Position numbers and translations under genes: made by a program. From Oceanospirillaceae bacterium (GTDB lineage: Bacteria; Pseudomonadota; Gammaproteobacteria; Pseudomonadales; Balneatricaceae): a DNA stretch of 64,000 bases. The stretch is taken from the NCBI GenBank assembly GCA_024640955.1, contig JAHEDZ010000001.1, positions 85,393-149,392 on the forward strand, read 5' to 3'. The notes beneath the pieces are model-generated. The model saw only the letters and a list, made by a program, of their open reading frames with translations, made no database searches and had not been told where the DNA came from. Shown piece by piece: positions 1 to 9,001 of this stretch (position 1 is its first letter; each line of letters starts with the position of its first letter).

Positions 1-32
1 ACGTCAGCGCACCCATTTAATCAGCCGCTTAA

Positions 33-1298
33 TCAGGCTGGCTGTAGGCGCGAGTTACGCTGCGCCACCGGACGTTCATCAACCGGTAGATGAATAATCG
101 CTGAGAGTGCACCCACACCTATACCGACCCACCAGACCACGTCGTAACTGCCATATGCATCGTAGAGTGTACCGCCTAGCCAAACGCCAATGAACCCACC
201 CAACTGGTGCGAAAAGAAGACCAGTCCATAGAGTGTGCCCATATATTTAAGGCCGTAGATCTGCGCGATCAGCCCTGATGTTAGTGGTACAGTCGCTAGC
301 CATAGAGCGCCCATAAGGATCGAGAAGATCACCACAGATTCAGGTGTGATGGGTGAGAGAATAAAGACCGCGGCGACAATGGTACGGCCAGCGTAGATGC
401 TGGCCAGCAGGTATTTACGCGAATATCGCGCACCGAGCCAACCTGCGAAGATCGTACCGCCAATATTGGCAAAACCAACAAAGGCGATAGCCGCCGCGCC
501 TAAGCCGGACGCGGTGGTGATTCCCAGAGAGCGTACCAGGCTCGTCGGCTCTATAACGCTGCACACTTCGGTGATAAAAGCGGGGAAGTGCGCTGTGATA
601 AAAGCCAGTTGATAGCCACAGCTGAAGAAGCCGATAAAGATAAATATAAAGGTTTTGTCTTTGATTGCGTTGCGCACCACCGTGCCCATCGAATCAGTGG
701 TGGGCGCGCTGCTGTCATCGGTAGGTGCTTTAATAAACGGGAGCACTAGCATCACGGCAAGAACTCCTACCGCCATGATCATGAAGACCTCCTGCCAGAC
801 GAAGTTGTTCAGCAGCATCTGTACCACCGGTGGGCCAATAACCTGGCCTGCAGAACCTGCTGCAGTGGTTATACCCAGAGCCATCGAGCGGTGCTTAGCG
901 GGAGTTGCGCGGCCGACGATCGCCAGCAGAACGCCAAAGCCGGTGCCGGCGATTCCAAAGCCAACCAAGATCTCCAGGAACTGATGTTGGCCTGGCGTGA
1001 CAGCGAAAGCTGAGATAAACAGTCCGATGGCGTAGCAGACCACACCGAGTACGATCGCTTTACGGTCGCCGAACTTCTCAGCGATGGCGCTAAACAGCGG
1101 CTGTCCTATACCCCAGGCGAGGTTCTGAATAGCGATGGCAAAGGAGAAGTCCGCGCGCAGCCAGCTGAACTCCTCGGCGATCGGAATTTGGAACAGACCA
1201 AAGGAGGCGCGAATTGAAAAGCCTAGCAATAAAATGATACAGCTGGCGATCAACACTGGGGTGATCATTCGACTGGGTGAGGCGGCAGCAACCGACAT
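33..1298 (-). CDS. MFS transporter, monocarboxylate/oxalate-formate-like
   Basis: Probable inner-membrane secondary transporter of 421 residues, the usual length for a 12-helix major facilitator. Hydrophobic helices run the whole length from about residue 11 (MITPVLIASCIILLLGF) to about 400. A GDRKAIVLG-type loop between helices 2 and 3 (about residues 76-84) matches the MFS signature, and a central hydrophilic loop lies at about residues 192-205. The overall look is that of the monocarboxylate/oxalate-formate antiporter branch, but the substrate cannot be read from sequence. A GGAGA ribosome-binding site precedes the ATG. It is divergent from the rimK-like gene, with 130 bp between the starts. 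A nearby QuiC-like enzyme makes an aromatic or quinate-related acid a possible cargo, but that is speculation. Confidence 0.88.
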   Translation of the reverse strand: MSVAAASPSRMITPVLIASCIILLLGFSIRASFGLFQIPIAEEFSWLRADFSFAIAIQNLAWGIGQPLFSAIAEKFGDRKAIVLGVVCYAIGLFISAFAVTPGQHQFLEILVGFGIAGTGFGVLLAIVGRATPAKHRSMALGITTAAGSAGQVIGPPVVQMLLNNFVWQEVFMIMAVGVLAVMLVLPFIKAPTDDSSAPTTDSMGTVVRNAIKDKTFIFIFIGFFSCGYQLAFITAHFPAFITEVCSVIEPTSLVRSLGITTASGLGAAAIAFVGFANIGGTIFAGWLGARYSRKYLLASIYAGRTIVAAVFILSPITPESVVIFSILMGALWLATVPLTSGLIAQIYGLKYMGTLYGLVFFSHQLGGFIGVWLGGTLYDAYGSYDVVWWVGIGVGALSAIIHLPVDERPVAQRNSRLQPA

Positions 1299-1428
1299 GA
1301 AAATTTCTCCGCAAACAATAGACGAACTATAACCGTTCTGAATGCAAAATTTCTATGCACTGACTACTTTTTAAACTATCCTCGCGCAACTTTTTTACCC
1401 TGCTATCTGCTCCCATGGAGGAGTCTTA

Positions 1429-2802
1429 ATGGAAGATCGTATTATTGTTGGTAGTGAAGAGTGGTGTGCTTTCCCGACACTGAGCATTCACGCTATCAAA
1501 GCCCGGGTTGACTCGGGTGCAAAGACCTCAGCGCTTCACGCGTTCAATATCCGTTCGTTCAACCGTAACGGTGAACAGTGGGTCAGTTTTGATATTCACC
1601 CGATTCAAAAGAGCGATACCACCGTGTTGCGCTGTGAGTCGCCGGTGGTCGATCGTCGCTCTATTCGTAGCTCTAACGGCACCTCAGAGCGTCGTTATGT
1701 CATCCGTGTACCGATGTTCCTCGGCGGTCAGAGCTGGGATGTTGAGTTGACTCTGACCAATCGCGACACCATGGGTTATCGGATGTTGCTGGGGCGTGAA
1801 GCGATGCAGGGGCGAATGCTGGTGGACCCTAGCGCGCATTTTAACCTTGGCGATCTCTCTATCACTGAAGTGCGCAAAATGTACGGTGTCTCTGAGCGAG
1901 CCGCCAAGGGTCTGCGTATCGGCGTGCTGGCATCGAACCCGGAACTCTACTCAAACCGCCGCTTGATTGAAGCTGGTGAGGAGAGGGGGCATGAGATGGT
2001 ATTCCTCGATATCAAGCAGTGTTATATGAAGCTGGATGCTGAAAATCCTGAGATCCACTATCGCGGTGGCGACGTTGTGACTGGACTTGATGCCGTGATT
2101 CCACGCATCCGACCATCAATCACCTTCTATGGCTGTGCGCTGACGCGCCACTTCGATAGCTTGGGTGTTTACACTCAGAATTCGGCTAACGCCATCACCA
2201 TGTCGCGCGATAAGCTCTATTCGCTGCAGCTGCTGCAGAAGAGTGGCCTGGATATTCCGGTCAGTGGCTTTGCTAACTCCCCTATGGAGACCGAGGATCT
2301 GATCTCTATGGTCGGCGGCGCCCCATTGATTGTGAAACTGCTTGAAGGTACCCAGGGTCGCGGTGTGGTTCTGGCCGAGACCGACAAAGCGGCGGAATCC
2401 GTGATCAATGCGATCAAATCGCTGCGTGCAAACCTTTTAGTGCAGGAGTTTGTCAAAGAGGCTCAGGGTAAGGATCTGCGTTGCTTTGTAATAGATGGCA
2501 AAGTGGTGGCATCGATTCAACGCACTGCGGCTCCGGGTGAGTTTCGTGCCAATATCCACCAAGGCGGCAGTGCTGCTGTAGTTAAAATTACGCCAGACGA
2601 GCGCAAGCTGGCGATCAAAGCCGCCAAGACGCTCGGCTTGCAGGTGGCGGGTGTCGATATTATTCGCTCCAGCCGTGGTCCGTTGCTGCTTGAGGTGAAC
2701 TCCTCGCCAGGCCTTGAGGGCATCGAGTATGCAACAGGTATGGACATGGCGGGTGCGATGATCGCTGAGATAGAGAAGCGAATCGCTAAACTACGCAAAT
2801 AA
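1429..2802 (+). CDS. rimK: Fused RimB-like protease domain and RimK ATP-grasp ligase
   Basis: Two-domain protein of 457 residues. Residues 1 to about 150 resemble the RimB/ATP-dependent zinc protease family (retropepsin-like fold), with a DSGAKTS motif at 28-34 that looks like the DTGA active-site motif. From about residue 160 (LRIGVLASN) it aligns by eye along its full length with E. coli RimK, the ATP-grasp ligase that adds glutamates to the C-terminus of ribosomal protein S6. Conserved stretches include AVIPRI, VGGAPL(I)[16 protein letters not shown] and [12 protein letters not shown]. In many relatives rimB and rimK are separate genes, so this is a natural fusion. The start has a strong GGAGGAG ribosome-binding site. 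A terminator follows at 2890. Substrate S6 is family knowledge, not shown here. Confidence 0.9.
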   Translation: MEDRIIVGSEEWCAFPTLSIHAIKARVDSGAKTSALHAFNIRSFNRNGEQWVSFDIHPIQKSDTTVLRCESPVVDRRSIRSSNGTSERRYVIRVPMFLGGQSWDVELTLTNRDTMGYRMLLGREAMQGRMLVDPSAHFNLGDLSITEVRKMYGVSERAAKGLRIGVLASNPELYSNRRLIEAGEERGHEMVFLDIKQCYMKLDAENPEIHYRGGDVVTGLDAVIPRIRPSITFYGCALTRHFDSLGVYTQNSANAITMSRDKLYSLQLLQKSGLDIPVSGFANSPMETEDLISMVGGAPLIVKLLEGTQGRGVVLAETDKAAESVINAIKSLRANLLVQEFVKEAQGKDLRCFVIDGKVVASIQRTAAPGEFRANIHQGGSAAVVKITPDERKLAIKAAKTLGLQVAGVDIIRSSRGPLLLEVNSSPGLEGIEYATGMDMAGAMIAEIEKRIAKLRK

Positions 2803-2820
2803 TTGATTTGGATAGGAGGG

Positions 2821-2845
2821 GTTTAGCCGAAGGCTATTCCCCGAC
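2821..2845. repeat. Intergenic hairpin after rimK
   Basis: GGGG-tt-TAGCC-gaa-GGCTA-tt-CCCC forms a near-perfect hairpin 18 bp after the rimK stop codon. The surrounding TAGGA(N)GGGTTTAG pattern recurs after the patatin gene near 39247, so it may be a variant of the dispersed palindromic repeats described elsewhere in the window. There is no U-run directly after it, so it is not a classical terminator. Confidence 0.45.
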
Positions 2846-2889
2846 CTGCACTGTCGCAAACACTCGTTACACGTTGACCGCTGCAATCT

Positions 2890-2919
2890 AAACCGGCCCT
2901 GAGCCGGTTTTCTTTTTTC
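2890..2919 (+). terminator. Rho-independent terminator after rimK
   Basis: AAACCGGC-cctga-GCCGGTTT stem-loop followed by a T-rich run (TCTTTTTT). It lies 88 bp downstream of the rimK stop and 130 bp before the next gene. Confidence 0.85.
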
Positions 2920-3049
2920 TCGATACCGAACACATCAAATAAAATTAGGTAGTATCTAATTAGTTTAGTACTATTTCTAAATATAAATGCAACAAATTTA
3001 AGCCTCCGCAGGGCTCGAGTGTATAAGGTATAGGATAAGGGTGAGTTAA

Positions 3050-4909
3050 ATGAAAACAGCAATCGCCACCGTCACGTTATCAGGGTCGCTACCGGATAAG
3101 TTGCAAGCCGCTGCCGATGCCGGCTTTGATGCAGTGGAGATCTTCGAGAACGATCTGATTCAGTTCTCCGGTACCCCCCGAGATGTGCGACAGATTGCCG
3201 ATGACTTGGGCCTACACATTCTTGCGCTGCAACCCTTTCGTGACCTGGAAGCTAATCCTGGCCCTATCCGCGAAGAGAAGATCTACTATGTGCAGCGCAA
3301 GTTCGAGATGATGCACGAGCTCGGCACCAGCCGTATGCTCTGTTGCTCAAACGTATCGCCTCTCTGTATTAACGACCCAAAGCGAGCTGCGGCAGACCTG
3401 AATCACATTGCTGAACTGGCAGCCAAAGAGGGTTTTACCGTTGGTTATGAAGCGCTGGCTTGGGGGCGGCACACTGCTGACTATGAAGATGCCTGGAATA
3501 TCGTGAAGCTGGCGGATCACCCGGCGCTCGGTATCAACTTGGATACCTTCCATATGTTCTCGCGTGGTAACACTCTGGAGTGTCTGCGAGATGAGATCGC
3601 CAATGACAAAATTGCACTAGTGCAGATCGCAGATGCACCCCTGCTGCAGATGCACGATTTCCTGCAGTACAGCCGCCATTTCCGCTGCTTTCCTGGGCAG
3701 GGAGACTTGCCAGTCGTTGAGTTTATGCAGGTGCTGAAAGACAAAGGCTTTGACGACTACATCTCGCATGAGATCTTCAACGATGAGTTCCGCGCATCGT
3801 CTGCGAAAGAGCGCGCCGTAGATGGTATGCGCTCAATGATCTGGCTCGAGGAGCAGTTGCAGCCGCAAGAGTCGCAGGAAGCTAAGCCTGAAGTGACCGA
3901 TTACGAATTTATTGAGTTCGCGATTGAGGGCAAGGAGGGCGATAAGCTCATCATGATGCTCGAGGCGCTGGGCTTCACTGAGAACTACCGCCACGTATCC
4001 AAAGATGTAGGGCTGATGCAGATGAATGACATCAACCTTGTACTCAACCGCGAGCGTGAGAGTTCAGCGCACCAGCACTACAAGCGCCATGGTGCGTCAG
4101 TCTGTGCCCTTGCGTTCACCACTAATGATGCTAACGCGTCGCTCAAGCGAGCAGATCGTTATCGGATGCGCCGTTTTAGTAACCAGGCAGGCCCAGGTGA
4201 GCTCAATATCCCCGCCATTAAAGGGATTGGGGACTCACTGGTTTATCTAGTGGAGCGCTCGAAGAAATTCCGCTTCTTCGATATCGATTTTGAGCAGATA
4301 GAGGGGGTCGAAACGGCTGATCTTGGTCTGAAACGGGTCGATCATGTTGCTCAGTCGGTTAGCAATACTGAGTTTCTCTCGGCCAGCTTCTTCTACAAGT
4401 CGGTGCTGGATTTCAACATCGACCCTGCGCAGGATCTACCTGATATCTACGGTCTGGTAACCAGTCGAGTGGCTTCTAGCCCGAACGGCAACGTACGCCT
4501 GCCTATCAACATGACTGAGGCGCGCCAGGCCTCACCTCAGCGTTTTATTCAGCGCTCACAGGGCTCTGGTGTGCAGCAGATTGCTTTCGCCTGTGAAGAT
4601 ATCTTCAAGATGGCGGCGCAGATTGGCGAGCAGAACATCCTGCCGATTCCAGAGAACTACTACCGCGATATTGAGGCGCGTTTCCAGCTACCCGCTGAAC
4701 AGATTGAGAAGCTTAAAGCTGCCAATATACTGTTCGACCGTAACGATGATGGCGAGTTCTTCCACTGCTATACACGTGAAGTTCGGGGTGTCTTCTTCGA
4801 AGTGGTGCAACGGGTCGGAAACTACCAGGGCTACGGCGAGCCAAACGCGCATATTCGCTTCGCCGCACAAGCCTACCTCAATGAGTGGAATGCACTGCTG
4901 ACGCTCTAG
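3050..4909 (+). CDS. quiC: 3-dehydroshikimate dehydratase, QuiC1-type two-domain enzyme
   Basis: The 619-residue product has a sugar-phosphate isomerase/epimerase-like TIM barrel (about 1-270) followed by a vicinal-oxygen-chelate domain resembling 4-hydroxyphenylpyruvate dioxygenase (about 290-600). By eye it tracks Pseudomonas QuiC1, which dehydrates 3-dehydroshikimate to protocatechuate in quinate/shikimate catabolism. Shared stretches include AAGFDAVEIFENDL, YEALAWGRH and SRHFRCFPGQG. Acidic and histidine residues in these stretches would bind the divalent metal. The ATG has a GGTGAG ribosome-binding site. No quinate dehydrogenase or protocatechuate dioxygenase gene is in the window, so it stands alone here. 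A plain HPPD assignment is rejected because the N-terminal half is a TIM barrel. Confidence 0.85.
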   Translation: MKTAIATVTLSGSLPDKLQAAADAGFDAVEIFENDLIQFSGTPRDVRQIADDLGLHILALQPFRDLEANPGPIREEKIYYVQRKFEMMHELGTSRMLCCSNVSPLCINDPKRAAADLNHIAELAAKEGFTVGYEALAWGRHTADYEDAWNIVKLADHPALGINLDTFHMFSRGNTLECLRDEIANDKIALVQIADAPLLQMHDFLQYSRHFRCFPGQGDLPVVEFMQVLKDKGFDDYISHEIFNDEFRASSAKERAVDGMRSMIWLEEQLQPQESQEAKPEVTDYEFIEFAIEGKEGDKLIMMLEALGFTENYRHVSKDVGLMQMNDINLVLNRERESSAHQHYKRHGASVCALAFTTNDANASLKRADRYRMRRFSNQAGPGELNIPAIKGIGDSLVYLVERSKKFRFFDIDFEQIEGVETADLGLKRVDHVAQSVSNTEFLSASFFYKSVLDFNIDPAQDLPDIYGLVTSRVASSPNGNVRLPINMTEARQASPQRFIQRSQGSGVQQIAFACEDIFKMAAQIGEQNILPIPENYYRDIEARFQLPAEQIEKLKAANILFDRNDDGEFFHCYTREVRGVFFEVVQRVGNYQGYGEPNAHIRFAAQAYLNEWNALLTL

Positions 4910-4920
4910 GCATTTGCTGT

Positions 4921-5031
4921 ACGAGCGATGTAGAGCGCAGCTCTATTTCGCGATTCGATGCAGGGTCGGGTAATACGCCTGCGGCGTACAACCCTGGTAC
5001 GAGCGATCTACGCGTAGCGTATGTTCGCGAC
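4921..5031 (+). repeat. REP-like composite element, three units
   Basis: Three imperfect palindromes lie in a row. Unit 1 (4921-4953) begins ACGAGCGATGTAGAGCGCAG and ends TTTCGCGAT. Unit 2 (4963-4995) runs from GGGTCGGGTAATACGCC to GCGTACAACCCT. Unit 3 (4999-5031) begins TACGAGCGATCTACGCGTAG and ends GTTCGCGAC. Units 1 and 3 are the same family. The head AGCGATCT...TTCGCGA resembles the GGAGCG...CGCGA repeats common in Pseudomonas intergenic DNA. Copies recur near 11.6, 15.9, 30.3, 39.3 and 61.0 kb. Confidence 0.8.
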
Positions 5032-5035
5032 CCAC

Positions 5036-5061
5036 AAAAAAGCCCGTCACGTGACGGGCTT
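5036..5061 (-). terminator. Terminator of aceA
   Basis: The perfect palindrome AAGCCCGTCAC/GTGACGGGCTT (5040-5061) is followed on the minus strand by a run of six T (plus-strand A at 5036-5041). It sits 22 bp past the aceA stop. Confidence 0.9.
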
Positions 5062-5083
5062 CTTGGTTTTCAAGAACGAGGGC

Positions 5084-6691
5084 TTAGCTGATGTTTTCGA
5101 ATTGGCCCATGGTATTGTCTTTACCGCCCGCTTTAAGCGCAGCGTCACCAGCGAAGTACTCTTTATGATCGTCGCCGATATTAGAGCCTGCCATATCCTG
5201 ATGCTTAACAGTCGCGATACCCTGACGGATCTCTTTGCGCTGTACGCCGCCAGCGTATGCCAGCATGCCTTCGTTACCGAAGTAGCCTTTCGCCAGGTTG
5301 TCTGTCGACAGTGCCGCTGTGTGGTAAGTCGGTAGCGTGATCAGGTGGTGGAAGATACCCGCTTCACGAGATGCATCCGCCTGGAAGCTCTGAATACGTG
5401 CATCAGCTTCCTGACCCAGCGCAGTCTCATCGTAGTCAGCGCTCATCAGCTTAGCACGGTCATAGGCAGCCATATCTTTGCCCTCTGCACTCCAAGCATC
5501 AAAGACCTGCTGGCGGAAGTTCAGGGTCCAGTTGAAAGAAGGTGAGTTGTTGTACACCAGCTTCGCGTTTGGAACCACTTCACGGATACGGTTTACCATG
5601 CTAGCGATCTGCTGAACGTGTGGCTTCTCAGTCTCAATCCACAGCAGGTCAGCGCCACTCTGCAGGCTAGTGATACAGTCCAGAACTACGCGATCTTCAC
5701 CAGAGCCCGCTTTGAACTGGAACAGGCCGCTCTGCAGACGCTTAGGCTTCATCAGCTGGCCGTTCGCTTTGATTACAACGTCGCCGTTAGCGATGTCGTC
5801 AGCGCTGTTGATCACGTCGCCGTCGAGGAAAGAGTTGTACTGATCACCTAGGTCGCCTGGCTCGTTGGTCACAGCGATCTGCTTAGTGAGGCCAGCACCC
5901 AGTGAGTCGGTACGTGCAACGATGACACCGTCATCTACGCCCATCTCAAGGAATGCGTAGCGAACTGCGTTGATCTTAGCGATGAAGTCAGCGTGAGGTA
6001 CAGTGACCTTACCGTCCTGGTGACCACACTGTTTCTCATCAGATACCTGGTTCTCGAGCTGAATACAGCAAGCACCCGCTTCGATCATCTTCTTCGCCAG
6101 CAGGTAGGTCGCCTCAGCGTTACCGAAACCGGCATCGATATCAGCAATGATCGGCACGATGTGAGTTTCGAAGTTGTCGATCTTAGCGATTGTTTCGGCT
6201 TCCAGAGTCTGGTTGCCCGCCTCACGAGCTGCATCCAGCTCGCGGAAGAGGTGGTTCATTTCCCAAGCATCAGCCTGCTTGAGGAAGGTGTAGAGCTCTT
6301 CGATCAGCATCGGTACTGAAGTTTTCTCGTGCATGGATTGGTCTGGCAGAGGACCAAAGTCAGAGCGCAGAGCCGCAACCATCCAACCTGAGAGGTAGAG
6401 GTACTTTTTGTCAGTCGAACCGAAGTGCTTTTTGATCGAGATCAGCTTCTGCTGACCAATGAAGCCGTGCCAGCAACCCAGTGATTGGGTGTACTGCGAG
6501 CTGTCCGCATCGTAATCAGCCATGTCTTTGCGCATAATCGCTGCTGTGTACTTGGCGATATCCAGACCAGAGTTAAAACGGTTCTGGAGTTTCATGCGAG
6601 TCGCAGATTCAGCGCTAATTGCGCCCCAAGTCGCCCCGTACTGGTTGCAAGTCTGCTGGATAGATTCGATCTCTTGTTTGTAGTTCGACAT
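5084..6691 (-). CDS. aceA: Isocitrate lyase, long (about 535 aa) type
   Basis: Cleaves isocitrate to glyoxylate and succinate, the first step of the glyoxylate shunt, in the cytoplasm. It has 535 residues, matching the longer isocitrate lyase subgroup found in Pseudomonas and relatives rather than the 434-residue E. coli enzyme. The catalytic cysteine lies in EKQCGHQDGKV at about residue 227. The TIM-barrel metal-binding region is seen in VPIIADIDAGFGNAEATYLL. An AGAGGAAGAAG ribosome-binding site precedes the ATG. It is monocistronic: malate synthase is not adjacent, a strong terminator follows, and 537 bp of AT-rich DNA lies upstream. Aconitase B, which makes its substrate, is at 42.1-44.7 kb. 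Confidence 0.96.
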   Translation of the reverse strand: MSNYKQEIESIQQTCNQYGATWGAISAESATRMKLQNRFNSGLDIAKYTAAIMRKDMADYDADSSQYTQSLGCWHGFIGQQKLISIKKHFGSTDKKYLYLSGWMVAALRSDFGPLPDQSMHEKTSVPMLIEELYTFLKQADAWEMNHLFRELDAAREAGNQTLEAETIAKIDNFETHIVPIIADIDAGFGNAEATYLLAKKMIEAGACCIQLENQVSDEKQCGHQDGKVTVPHADFIAKINAVRYAFLEMGVDDGVIVARTDSLGAGLTKQIAVTNEPGDLGDQYNSFLDGDVINSADDIANGDVVIKANGQLMKPKRLQSGLFQFKAGSGEDRVVLDCITSLQSGADLLWIETEKPHVQQIASMVNRIREVVPNAKLVYNNSPSFNWTLNFRQQVFDAWSAEGKDMAAYDRAKLMSADYDETALGQEADARIQSFQADASREAGIFHHLITLPTYHTAALSTDNLAKGYFGNEGMLAYAGGVQRKEIRQGIATVKHQDMAGSNIGDDHKEYFAGDAALKAGGKDNTMGQFENIS

Positions 6692-7228
6692 TAACTTCTT
6701 CCTCTATCGGGATGTGGTGTTTCAGGTGTTGCTAAAGTGCGGTGTATGTTCGCTCTTTAAGTTAAGCGACATATTGGGTGGCGGGCGGAAAACTGTCAAA
6801 GGGGAGTTGTGCAGAGCAGCAAAGGGATTGCTGCAGGTGCGAGATTGGTTGAGCTATTTTTGTAGTTTGACTACAAGGGAAGTTCTGTAAGATCTGTCAT
6901 AAAATACAATAAAAACAATAATTTAAATTATAGTATCTAAGTATAATCAACTTAAGTCGTACCGTTTTACGTCGTCTTTTATATTCTTTTTTAATCACCA
7001 TTGGTTGTTTGGTAAGATTCAATAAGTCTTAAAAAAGCTGTTTTTGATAGATTTAATTAGAAATATCTAATTTAAAAATAGCGACATTGATCGAATTTTT
7101 GCGGCGCACCATTTTTGCGCTTTAGCCTTTCGTATTACGAAATAACCTCTGTTTTAGACGGATATATGGAAGCAAAGTTGGGCTGTGCTGGAAGTTTGTG
7201 ACGATACGGGGTGATAGGAAACAGGGGC
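6692..7228. promoter_or_regulatory. Long AT-rich upstream region of aceA
   Basis: I find no gene in these 537 bp. The part at about 6895-7090 is strongly AT-rich, with many A and T runs. A perfect inverted repeat TTGTAGT-ttg-ACTACAA lies at 6860-6876, 169 bp before the aceA start, and could be an operator. No -10/-35 pair stands out clearly enough to call. The right end is simply downstream of roxA, which is transcribed toward it. Confidence 0.4.
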
Positions 7229-8374
7229 TCAATCGAGCCCGCCAGCCTGATGTAATTTGCTGATGAGAGTGCAGTGTGCCCTAGAGATCTCAATAGGTCC
7301 GCTGGCACGCTTATCGCACAACTGCTTTATCCACTCTTGATGGCAGCCTGTTGTATCTAACTCTGTACCGTTGCAGAAGAGGAGCAGTGCGTTGGGTCGC
7401 TCGATATAGAGGAGGCGCGCATTCGGTAGTGCATAGACCCCCTCGTCGGGGTCGATGCTCTCTAGCCAATGAGCGGTCTCTATCTCATCCGGTTGGAAGC
7501 AATCTTCAGGATACTTGGCCTCAGAGACATACTGGCCAAACCAGTGCGCAAGGGCTTCAGGATCATCAAGAAGTGCACCTAGTCGTGAGCGCACCTGCGT
7601 AATTGCAGCCGGGTCGATAGCGCCGGGATTTGATGCAATAGCTAGGTTCGGATCGGTGTAACGCGCTTCGCTACTAAGTTTCTCGCCGATCTGATCAGAG
7701 AAGGATCTGAGCATCTCCGCATCGGAGGGAGCTCTGAAACCTATAGAGTAGGTGATGCAATCGGGCGAGGAGGCGATACCGTTGTGTGCAATCTGCGGTG
7801 GTAGGTAGAGCATGTCGCCTGGTTGCAGCTCGTAGCTCTGTGAGGCTTCAAACTCGCTAAGAATCATTAGTGGTATTTCAGGGATGCGTGGCGATTGGCT
7901 GGACTCAACTCCACCGATCTCCCAGCGGCGGGTGCCGCCTGCCTGGAGCAGGAATACATCGTAGTTATCGTAGTGCGGTCCTACACCGCCACCGACAGTG
8001 GCGTAGCTGATCATAAGGTCATCAATACGCCAGCGAGGAATAAAGCTAAAGCTTTCGAGTAACTCACTGGCTGCCTCAACATAGTGATCCACCGCTTGAA
8101 CCAGCAGTGTCCAGTGTGATTCGGGTAGTGAAGTAAAGTCCTCTTCGGTAAATGGCCCCTTACGAAGATCGAACGCCCCGGTTTGAGGAGTGAAGCTGAT
8201 TAGGCGAGACTCCACTTCCGGTTCAAGCGCTAATCCGGCAAGTTCATCGGCCTCGATGACTGGTTCGAGATTTGGAAAAGCTTGGCGAATTAGGACGGGG
8301 CGCTTCTGCCAGAAGTCTGCCAGAAAGCGTTCAGGGGTTAGCTCGCCCCAGTTGATCTGATAAATCGGACCCAC
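7229..8374 (-). CDS. roxA: RoxA/YcfD-type ribosomal protein L16 arginine hydroxylase
   Basis: 2-oxoglutarate/Fe(II)-dependent JmjC-family oxygenase of 381 residues (E. coli RoxA is 373). The facial triad is visible as H134 and D136 in GPHYDNYD and H197 in LPPQIAHNG. In E. coli the enzyme hydroxylates Arg81 of L16 (established family knowledge). The C-terminal half, after about 250, fits the family's dimerisation and winged-helix part. The start is a GTG with an AGGT ribosome-binding site 8 nt upstream. The gene is on its own, convergent with nothing and divergent from the GNAT gene. An aspartyl/asparaginyl hydroxylase of other specificity is less likely given the match over the whole length. 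Confidence 0.9.
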   Translation of the reverse strand: MGPIYQINWGELTPERFLADFWQKRPVLIRQAFPNLEPVIEADELAGLALEPEVESRLISFTPQTGAFDLRKGPFTEEDFTSLPESHWTLLVQAVDHYVEAASELLESFSFIPRWRIDDLMISYATVGGGVGPHYDNYDVFLLQAGGTRRWEIGGVESSQSPRIPEIPLMILSEFEASQSYELQPGDMLYLPPQIAHNGIASSPDCITYSIGFRAPSDAEMLRSFSDQIGEKLSSEARYTDPNLAIASNPGAIDPAAITQVRSRLGALLDDPEALAHWFGQYVSEAKYPEDCFQPDEIETAHWLESIDPDEGVYALPNARLLYIERPNALLLFCNGTELDTTGCHQEWIKQLCDKRASGPIEISRAHCTLISKLHQAGGLD

Positions 8375-8521
8375 TTTTTTGTTACCTGCGTTATCTAGAG
8401 ATCGAGATTGTATCTACGCGGCCTTAAATTTGCACACGAGATTAACGAGAACCGTCTAAACAGGCTCGATAAGTGTTATTTCCTTGGTACACTTGGAATA
8501 AGTATTGAGTTGAGACCTAAC

Positions 8522-9001
8522 ATGCAAATAAAACGTGTTGATTACCTGAATTCTGAGGATGCAGCAGCGCTTGTGAGTCTGCTCAATGCCTACGCCGAAG
8601 AGCCGTTAGGAGGGGGAACTCCGCTCAGCCAACAGGTACGAGACTCTCTACCGACAGAGCTCGCCAAAATCCCCGGCGCCTACTCTTTTGTGGTTTACTC
8701 TGAGGGTAAGCCCGTCGCATTACTGAACGCTTTTACCGGATTTAGTACATTTAATGCTCGCCCTTTAATCAATATCCATGACGTCTATGTTGCACCCTCG
8801 GTGCGCGGCTCAGGCGCGCTTGAGATGCTGTTTACTGCGGTTGAAGAACATGCGCGTGCCGTCAACTGCTGCAAAATCACCCTTGAGGTCTTGGAGGACA
8901 ACGCTAGGGCACAATCGGCCTATCGCCGACTCGGTTTCAAGGGCTATGAGGTTGGTGAGGAGGGTGGTGAAGCGCTCTTCTGGCAGAAGAAACTCAGTTA
9001 A
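8522..9001 (+). CDS. GNAT-family N-acetyltransferase
   Basis: Acetyl-CoA-dependent transferase of about 159 residues. The acetyl-CoA-binding loop is seen in VAPSVRGSGALEML (R/Q-x-x-G-x-G/A pattern), and the C-terminal ARAQSAYRRLGFKGYE is the usual GNAT motif B. I prefer the ATG at 8522 (product begins MQIKRVDYL) over a TTG at 8408, because family homology begins there and the extra 38 residues look non-coding. The substrate cannot be told. Its stop TAA overlaps the ATG of the DedA gene (TAATG), so the two are translationally coupled. Confidence 0.85.
   Translation: MQIKRVDYLNSEDAAALVSLLNAYAEEPLGGGTPLSQQVRDSLPTELAKIPGAYSFVVYSEGKPVALLNAFTGFSTFNARPLINIHDVYVAPSVRGSGALEMLFTAVEEHARAVNCCKITLEVLEDNARAQSAYRRLGFKGYEVGEEGGEALFWQKKLS

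Noticed and set aside
3050-4909. 4-hydroxyphenylpyruvate dioxygenase
   Set aside because: The N-terminal half is a TIM-barrel isomerase fold and the whole length matches QuiC1-type dehydratase.
5084-6691. Open frames opposite aceA and other long genes as overlapping genes
   Set aside because: They have no ribosome-binding site or family signal and are expected shadows of high-scoring coding frames.
8408-8521. Longer GNAT start at TTG 8408
   Set aside because: The added residues look non-coding and the family starts at the ATG 8522.
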